Assembly (NCBI GenBank): GCA_023426505.1
Contig: JAFAAP010000104.1
Location: 1-7,806 of the forward strand
Direction of reading: 5' to 3'
Source: Pseudomonadota bacterium
Lineage (GTDB): Bacteria; Pseudomonadota; Alphaproteobacteria; Rhizobiales; Beijerinckiaceae
DNA: 7,806 nucleotides
A model generated the notes under the pieces. The model made no database searches. It was not told the DNA's origin and saw nothing but the letters and a program-made list of their open reading frames with translations. Positions 5,989 through 7,806 of this stretch are shown piece by piece. How positions within the stretch are numbered: the first letter of the stretch is position 1; each line of letters begins with the position of its first letter. The position numbers and the translations under genes are program-made.

Positions 5989-6150
5989 ATGAGAACCAAG
6001 AACGAAAACAAGGCTCCGGCGATCAAGATCGAGAGGCCTCGGACTCTTATGACCAAAGCCAAGGCGATCGTGGCTCCAGCGTGGGCACCGCAACCGAACC
6101 CGCTGACCCGCGCCGAGATCCAGAAACTCGTGATCGACCAGATCGGGTAG
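5989..6150 (+). CDS. Small basic protein of unknown function (53 aa)
   Basis: I do not recognise this 53-residue protein, but the evidence that it is a gene is good. AAGGAGA (5976-5982) lies seven bases before the ATG, and 41 of 53 third codon positions are G or C, like its neighbours. It fills most of the gap between the second Rnk-like gene and the Usp gene. The first half is basic (MRTKNENKAPAIKIERPR), the middle is Pro/Ala-rich (APAWAPQPNP, 29-38), and the end is a likely amphipathic helix (LTRAEIQKLVIDQIG, 39-53). No signal peptide, membrane segment or cysteine is present. The C-terminal helix looks like a docking or dimerisation element (inference). Nothing here tells the partner. Confidence 0.65.
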   Translation: MRTKNENKAPAIKIERPRTLMTKAKAIVAPAWAPQPNPLTRAEIQKLVIDQIG

Positions 6151-6166
6151 CGGCGGAGATCGCCGC
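6150..6166 (+). other. 6-bp hairpin at the end of the small gene
   Basis: GCGGCG (6150-6155) pairs with CGCCGC (6161-6166) around GAGAT, starting on the last base of the TAG stop. The bases after it (ACCCCTT) are not a T-run, so termination would be weak at best. Confidence 0.35.
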
Positions 6167-6226
6167 ACCCCTTCCAAGGACATGCGCGACAGTCCCGTGC
6201 CACGCGAACTCACAGGAGACGAAGCC

Positions 6227-7075
6227 ATGCACATCCTCGCAGCGACCGACTTCTCGACCCGCTCGCAGCGGGCCGTGCGGCGGGCCGGCCTGCTGGCGCG
6301 GACCAGCGGCGCCGCGCTCACCCTCGTGCACGTCGTCGACGACGACCAGCCGCCGGATCTGGTCGCGCTCGAAAAGCGCGAGGCAGAGCGGATCCTCGAC
6401 GAGCAGATCGCTGCGATGGCCGAGTTGCGCGGGCTGCGGCCACGGGCCCTCATCGTCGAGGGCGATCCGTTCGACGGTATCCTGCGCGCCGCGGCATCGG
6501 TGCGCGTGGACCTCATCGTCATGGGGTCCCACCGCAAGCAGCTCCTGCGCGACATCATGGTGGGGACCACCATCGAGCGCGTGATCCGGACCGGATCGTT
6601 CCCGGTCCTGATGGTGAACAGGGAGGTGGACCAGCCGTACCGGACGGCCCTGGCCGCCATAGACCTGTCCGAGCCGTCCGTGAACGCCATGAGGACCGGC
6701 ACGGCCCTGGGGTTTCCCGTCGATGACCGGCTTACGCTCGCCCATGCCTTCCTGCCGCTGGGGAAGGGGCAGATGTTCTACGCCGGGCTGAGCCCCGACA
6801 CCATCGACGGGTACGTCGCGGAGGAGCGCCTGCGGGCCGTCACGGAGCTGACCGCGTTTCTGGAGGCGAACGGACTCGGCGGTTCCAAGCGGTCGATGCG
6901 CATCGAGGAGGGAGCGCCATCCGAGGTGATCTCCATGGCCGTCGAGCAACTGAAGCCCGATGTGCTGATCATGGGCACGCACGCCCGCTCCGGCATTACC
7001 AAGGCGCTCCTGGGGAGCGTGGCTGAGGAGATCCTGCGCTCGCTCGACATCCTCGTTGTCCCGCCGCCCCGATGA
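6227..7075 (+). CDS. Tandem-domain universal stress protein (UspA family)
   Basis: This 282-residue protein has two Usp domains (about 1-131 and 138-282) and probably acts in the cytoplasm as a nucleotide-binding stress factor. Domain 1 opens MHILAATDFSTRSQRAVRRA and domain 2 opens RTALAAIDLSEPSVNAM. The family ATP motif is G-2x-G-9x-G(S/T). Domain 2 reads GTHARSGITKALLGS (250-264), with Ala in place of the second Gly but the rest kept. Domain 1 reads GSHRKQLLRDIMVGTT (100-115), with Arg instead of the second Gly, so ATP binding by domain 1 is doubtful. The ATG at 6227 is chosen over an in-frame ATG at 6182: AGGAG (6214-6218) is eight bases upstream, and the Usp fold begins directly. It follows the Rnk-like genes and the small gene in the same direction, consistent with one stress cluster. 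Confidence 0.93.
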   Translation: MHILAATDFSTRSQRAVRRAGLLARTSGAALTLVHVVDDDQPPDLVALEKREAERILDEQIAAMAELRGLRPRALIVEGDPFDGILRAAASVRVDLIVMGSHRKQLLRDIMVGTTIERVIRTGSFPVLMVNREVDQPYRTALAAIDLSEPSVNAMRTGTALGFPVDDRLTLAHAFLPLGKGQMFYAGLSPDTIDGYVAEERLRAVTELTAFLEANGLGGSKRSMRIEEGAPSEVISMAVEQLKPDVLIMGTHARSGITKALLGSVAEEILRSLDILVVPPPR

Positions 7076-7199
7076 GACGTCCGCCCGCCGCTTCGGTTCC
7101 TCCATTCGCCGACGTTCCTGAGGGCGGCAGGACCGGCCGGGTTCGAACGGGAGACTTGGCTTTATTCCGATCCGCTGACAGGAACGCCACAAGGCCTCG

Positions 7200-7228
7200 G
7201 GTAGCGCAGGAACAAAATTCCCGCTACC
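7200..7228 (+). other. Imperfect inverted repeat just upstream of the hydrolase start
   Basis: GGTAGCG (7200-7206) pairs with CGCTACC (7222-7228). Inside, after a two-base bulge, GGAA (7209-7212) pairs with TTCC (7218-7221) around CAAAA. It ends seven bases before the ATG at 7236, where no Shine-Dalgarno is visible. It could be an operator or an RNA element acting on translation. The rest of the 7076-7235 gap shows no gene and no clear terminator. Confidence 0.5.
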
Positions 7229-7235
7229 ACACCTC

Positions 7236-7721
7236 ATGAAACAAGCCCTCCTCGTGATCGACGTCCAGCCCTGCTTCAACCCGCCCGCGTGGCAGGTGGA
7301 AGGGATTTCCCGACTCGCTCCGACCTTGCACACGGTGGCGACCGTCGAGAGGCACGACGAGGAGGTGACGCCGTTCGAGCGGCAGCTCGGATGGAAGCCT
7401 GCTCCCGCAGACGAGCCTCTCGTCCGAACCGACAAGCTGTTCATCAAGCATGGCTATCTCCCGCCACCCGAGCTCATCGTCCATCTCAGATCCATGAAGT
7501 TCGAGCGCGTCCTGGTCTGCGGCATTCAGGCTGATACCTGCTGCCTCGCTGCCGGCTTCATGCTGTTCGATGCCGGGCTCCATCCGACGATGCTCAAGTG
7601 GCTGACCGTGGGCTCATCCCTGGACCGATCGGCCACCTTGGGCGCGACGCTGTGGAAGCACCATTTCGGCGCCGCCAGCGTGCTCCACAGCGCCGACGAG
7701 ATGCAGAACGGTCAGGCCTGA
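7236..7721 (+). CDS. Isochorismatase-like cysteine hydrolase
   Basis: This 161-residue protein has the cysteine-hydrolase fold of the isochorismatase/nicotinamidase superfamily. The start of the fold is at the N-terminus (ALLVIDVQPCF, with catalytic Asp9). VATVERHD (34-41) fits the strand that usually reads TRDWH. Lys71 in LFIKHGY is the catalytic lysine candidate. The nucleophile is Cys102 in VLVCGIQADTCCLAAGF (93-109), followed by an unusual second cysteine, Cys103. The complete Asp-Lys-Cys set suggests activity on an amide or a similar bond. The protein is short for the family (commonly 180-210 residues), lacking length between Asp9 and Lys71. Substrate is unknown. No Shine-Dalgarno precedes the ATG, and an inverted repeat does. 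It is 160 bp downstream of the Usp gene and may have its own promoter. Confidence 0.88.
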   Translation: MKQALLVIDVQPCFNPPAWQVEGISRLAPTLHTVATVERHDEEVTPFERQLGWKPAPADEPLVRTDKLFIKHGYLPPPELIVHLRSMKFERVLVCGIQADTCCLAAGFMLFDAGLHPTMLKWLTVGSSLDRSATLGATLWKHHFGAASVLHSADEMQNGQA

Positions 7722-7806
7722 GCCTCCGGCTTCGCCCTTTTCGATGCCGGGGCGGCCCGTGGAAACCGGGCGCAGGAAGCGGGTTGTTCGGAAGTGGATT
7801 GACTGC

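Noticed and set aside
7141..7148. GTTCGAAC, resembling a tRNA T-loop
   Set aside because: No T-stem pairing, acceptor stem, anticodon arm or CCA end is present around it; it is only an 8-base palindrome.

Overview
The window is GC-rich double-stranded DNA with strong GC bias in third codon positions and densely packed genes. The families present point to an alphaproteobacterium, probably of the Hyphomicrobiales (Methylobacterium/Microvirga-like). They include a PrtD/PrtE-type type I secretion pair, a 'TRGT...GAM.DH.PNP' lipoprotein, Rnk-like proteins with an FPASDP tail, and a tandem UspA. The lineage is inferred from family style only. No mobile element, CRISPR array, tRNA or rRNA was seen.

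Region 1 (1-2551, + strand) is the end of a type I secretion operon. It holds the C-terminal ATPase half of an ABC exporter (the 5' part lies outside the window), then an HlyD-family periplasmic adaptor whose ATG overlaps the ATPase stop codon (ATGA). A short helical protein of unknown function follows. The ATPase ends in an unusual tail encoded by four 15-bp tandem repeats. The secreted substrate and the outer-membrane channel are not in the window.

Region 2 (2572-4263, - strand) holds a small PEGA-like lipoprotein and an exported dienelactone-hydrolase-fold protein. They are separated by about 360 bp of non-coding DNA with two hairpins. In the hydrolase the nucleophile position is alanine.

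Region 3 (4264-4886) is a long divergent intergenic region. It has an AT-rich core (73 of 180 bases G or C in 4501-4680) carrying promoter-like elements, followed by structured leader DNA.

Region 4 (4887-7721, + strand) looks like a stress or transcription-modulating cluster. It has two Rnk/GreA-C-like proteins in series, a 53-codon small gene with an excellent ribosome binding site, a two-domain universal stress protein, and an isochorismatase-like cysteine hydrolase. Each gene in the first part has its own Shine-Dalgarno sequence, and hairpins sit in the gaps. The inferred common theme is adaptation of transcription and metabolism under stress: Rnk-like proteins act at RNA polymerase and Usp proteins bind nucleotides. 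The FPASDP tail, a strongly basic segment in place of an acidic coiled-coil tip, and the small protein are the least explained parts.
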